A stretch of DNA of 64,000 bases, taken from contig JAGCXQ010000032.1 in NCBI GenBank assembly GCA_017961235.1, forward strand, positions 1 through 64,000. Reading direction: 5' to 3'. The DNA is from Clostridiales bacterium. Lineage in GTDB: Bacteria > Bacillota > Clostridia > Saccharofermentanales > Saccharofermentanaceae. Under the pieces are notes generated by a model. The model saw only the letters and a program-made list of their open reading frames with translations. It was not told the DNA's origin and ran no database searches. The position numbers and the translations under genes were made by a program. This document shows, piece by piece, positions 62,429 through 64,000 of the stretch. Position 1 is the first letter of the stretch, and every line of letters starts with the position of its first letter.

Positions 62429-64000
62429 TTATTCCACTAGACGGAAGTTCCCGGTGAGAGGATCGCGCACCGACGTGTCGATGCGGCCTTTTGCCGGGAC
62501 TTGTTTTACGAAGTCGGGGCGGCTCTTCGGTACCTCGCGCAGATAATAGTCCAGCGTCAGCGCTTCCCGGACTTCCTCCTCATAGAGCATCGTCTTTTCT
62601 TCGGCGAACTCCAGAAGGATCTCGTAGCGGCGGGATCTCGCAGGCGTCATCACGAAATAGTTCTTTTCCTTAAAGAAGTCGGCGAGCGCGCTATACATAT
62701 CAAATGCCGTCTCAAAGGCGGTGAGAAGAAGCGGCATGGTCACATCGAACTGATGACTGTTATAGAAAAGCTCGACCATCTCTTCCATGTTCTTTAGGTG
62801 GCAGAGCTCATCGAAGCGCAGCCATCTGGTAGATAGAACTTCATATGGCGAATCATCGGAGTGGACGATGCCGAACTTCTCGCAGTCTGCTTCGATCGGC
62901 GTACCCTTCAGTACTTTCAGAAATCCCAGCGCGAGCTGCGTCGGGGCGAGGGCATATACATCGTTAAAGGAGTTCCGGAAACTCCGGTAGCCCTCGTAGG
63001 GAAGGCCGGCGATCAGGTCCAGATGGATCGGGATCGTCTTCGTTTGCGTCAGTTCCTGCACGACTTTCTCGATCTTATGGATCTTCGACGGCCGGTTGAT
63101 CGCAAGAAGCGTATCCTGATTGGTGGTCTGCACACCGATCTCAAGCTGCACCGAGCCCGGCCGCATCTTCCGGAGAATATCGATCTCCTCTTTATCCATC
63201 AGCTCGGCAGCGATCTCGAAGTGGAAGTTCGTCGTGCCGTTATCGTGCTCGAGGATGTAGTTCCAGATGGCCTTCGTGCGGTCTTTGTCGCTGTTAAAAG
63301 TCCGGTCGATGAACTTGACCAGCGGGATGTCCTCGTCGAAGAAGAACTGCAGCTCCTTAAAGACGAACGGCAGGCTCCTGTAACGGACGGTCTTGTCGAT
63401 CGAGGAAAGACAGTAGCTGCAACGGAACGGGCATCCTCTGGAGGACTCGTAATAGACGATCCGGTGCTCGAAGTCAGACATGTCTTCTTCATAGATGAAG
63501 GGAAGAGAATCGAGACTAACCAGATCTGACTTAAGGACGCTCGGACGCTCGCGCAACGCGACGTTCGGGATCTCCGAGAAATCAGGTTCCCCGAGAGTGG
63601 GCTTCGAGATGTTTTTCGTGTCGTCCAGTTCGTCCTGCACGATCTGCATCGCGCGGCAGTATTGTCCGACGACTCTGGTAAAAGCACTCTCGCCTTCGCC
63701 GATGAATATCCCTCGGACATTTCTGTATTCTTCGAAGAATTTCTCGTAATGGTAGGAGACCTCGGGTCCGCCGAGCCAGATGTCGATGTCCGGCAGGACC
63801 TTCGGGAGATCCGACAGAAGTTTTCTGACAGCGTCGATATTCCAGATATAGGTGGAGATCCCGATAGCATCGGGCTTCAGGTCACAGATCGATGAGAGGA
63901 TAGTGTGGATCGGAGTATTGATCGTCGTCTCGTAAATCGAGGTCATCCCCGGATAGACGCGGTCCGCGTAAGCGCGGAGCGAATAGACCGCGGGATTGGA
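62429..64000 (-). CDS. B12-binding radical SAM protein (5' end beyond window)
   Basis: At least 523 residues are visible; the frame is open through the right edge, so the start is missing. The visible N-terminal part (NPAVYSLRAYADRVYPG, then PDAIGISTYIWN and IWLGGPEVSYH) is a cobalamin-binding-type Rossmann domain. GCPFRCSYC supplies the cluster cysteines of the radical SAM core, with VQLEIGVQTTN and HLDLIAGLPYEG downstream. A C-terminal DUF4080-like region of about 150 residues ends the chain. The reaction is unknown; relatives include methyltransferases and methylthiolases. It converges with the symporter gene. Confidence 0.9.
   Translation of the reverse strand, partial: SNPAVYSLRAYADRVYPGMTSIYETTINTPIHTILSSICDLKPDAIGISTYIWNIDAVRKLLSDLPKVLPDIDIWLGGPEVSYHYEKFFEEYRNVRGIFIGEGESAFTRVVGQYCRAMQIVQDELDDTKNISKPTLGEPDFSEIPNVALRERPSVLKSDLVSLDSLPFIYEEDMSDFEHRIVYYESSRGCPFRCSYCLSSIDKTVRYRSLPFVFKELQFFFDEDIPLVKFIDRTFNSDKDRTKAIWNYILEHDNGTTNFHFEIAAELMDKEEIDILRKMRPGSVQLEIGVQTTNQDTLLAINRPSKIHKIEKVVQELTQTKTIPIHLDLIAGLPYEGYRSFRNSFNDVYALAPTQLALGFLKVLKGTPIEADCEKFGIVHSDDSPYEVLSTRWLRFDELCHLKNMEEMVELFYNSHQFDVTMPLLLTAFETAFDMYSALADFFKEKNYFVMTPARSRRYEILLEFAEEKTMLYEEEVREALTLDYYLREVPKSRPDFVKQVPAKGRIDTSVRDPLTGNFRLVE

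Noticed and set aside
756-63687. Explaining the AAAAGCAC excess by Lys-Ala-Leu codons alone
   Set aside because: Many + copies in + genes do read xxA-AAA-GCA-C, but complement copies use all three frames and eight copies are noncoding.

Overview
The window looks like a chromosomal segment from a Gram-positive anaerobe of the Clostridia; the exact taxon cannot be fixed by eye. The grounds are strong AGGAGG-type ribosome sites, many lipobox lipoproteins, a PASTA Ser/Thr kinase, a type II pantothenate kinase, HemZ, CDP-glycerol-type glycerophosphotransferase chemistry and a proline tRNA with an encoded CCA end. No phage, plasmid or insertion sequence was recognised. Intergenic space is short and many genes overlap or are translationally coupled.

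Layout. 1-12.8 kb: a tandem hairpin array at the left edge, then mostly secreted or membrane-anchored proteins (a DUF6273 lipoprotein, two HExxH proteins, a papain-like peptidase, two transglutaminase-like proteins), an AraC-GGDEF regulator, a Ca2+/cation exchanger, and a nitroreductase / ATP-grasp / DUF2156 group. 13-21.3 kb: a phosphosignalling island with two PP2C phosphatases, a zinc-ribbon FHA protein and two receptor Ser/Thr kinases. One kinase carries an extracellular solute-binding-protein-like domain; the other carries PASTA, InlB-type repeats and a new-looking C-terminal domain. 21.3-30.2 kb: a purine permease, an ABC/FtsX exporter, a nuclease-like orphan, a CBS-type pyrophosphatase and a cytoplasmic GH43-like enzyme. 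30.4-43.5 kb: a long run of + strand genes (lipid-kinase-like protein, hybrid histidine kinase, REC-GGDEF regulator, serS, coaW, a HGSNAT-like acyltransferase, a DUF3810 protein, hemZ), then tRNA-Pro.

44.9-57.9 kb is the most interesting part. On the + strand is a complete 2-aminoethylphosphonate (AEP) pathway: PEP mutase fused to a cytidylyltransferase, phosphonopyruvate decarboxylase, AEP transaminase, and a LicC-like nucleotidyltransferase fused to a winged helix. A convergent, tightly coupled three-gene operon follows on the - strand: a TagB/TagF-like glycerophosphotransferase between two proteins that join a YidC/Oxa1-like membrane domain to a sulfatase/LTA-synthase-like domain. Together they suggest a phosphonate-decorated, teichoic-acid-like surface polymer. 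The chemistry of the first half is established for its families; the link between the halves is inference. 58-64 kb: an alternating purine-pyrimidine tract, a cytoplasmic GH95 enzyme, a PutP-like symporter and a B12-binding radical SAM gene running off the right edge.

Two non-genic signals run through the window. The octamer AAAAGCAC (or its complement) was found 37 times by eye, against about 2 expected by chance, in genes and gaps and in both orientations. Pairs of 62-bp tandem hairpin repeats with 9-nt loops sit at two convergent gene junctions, and a 52-bp pair of similar design sits at the left edge.
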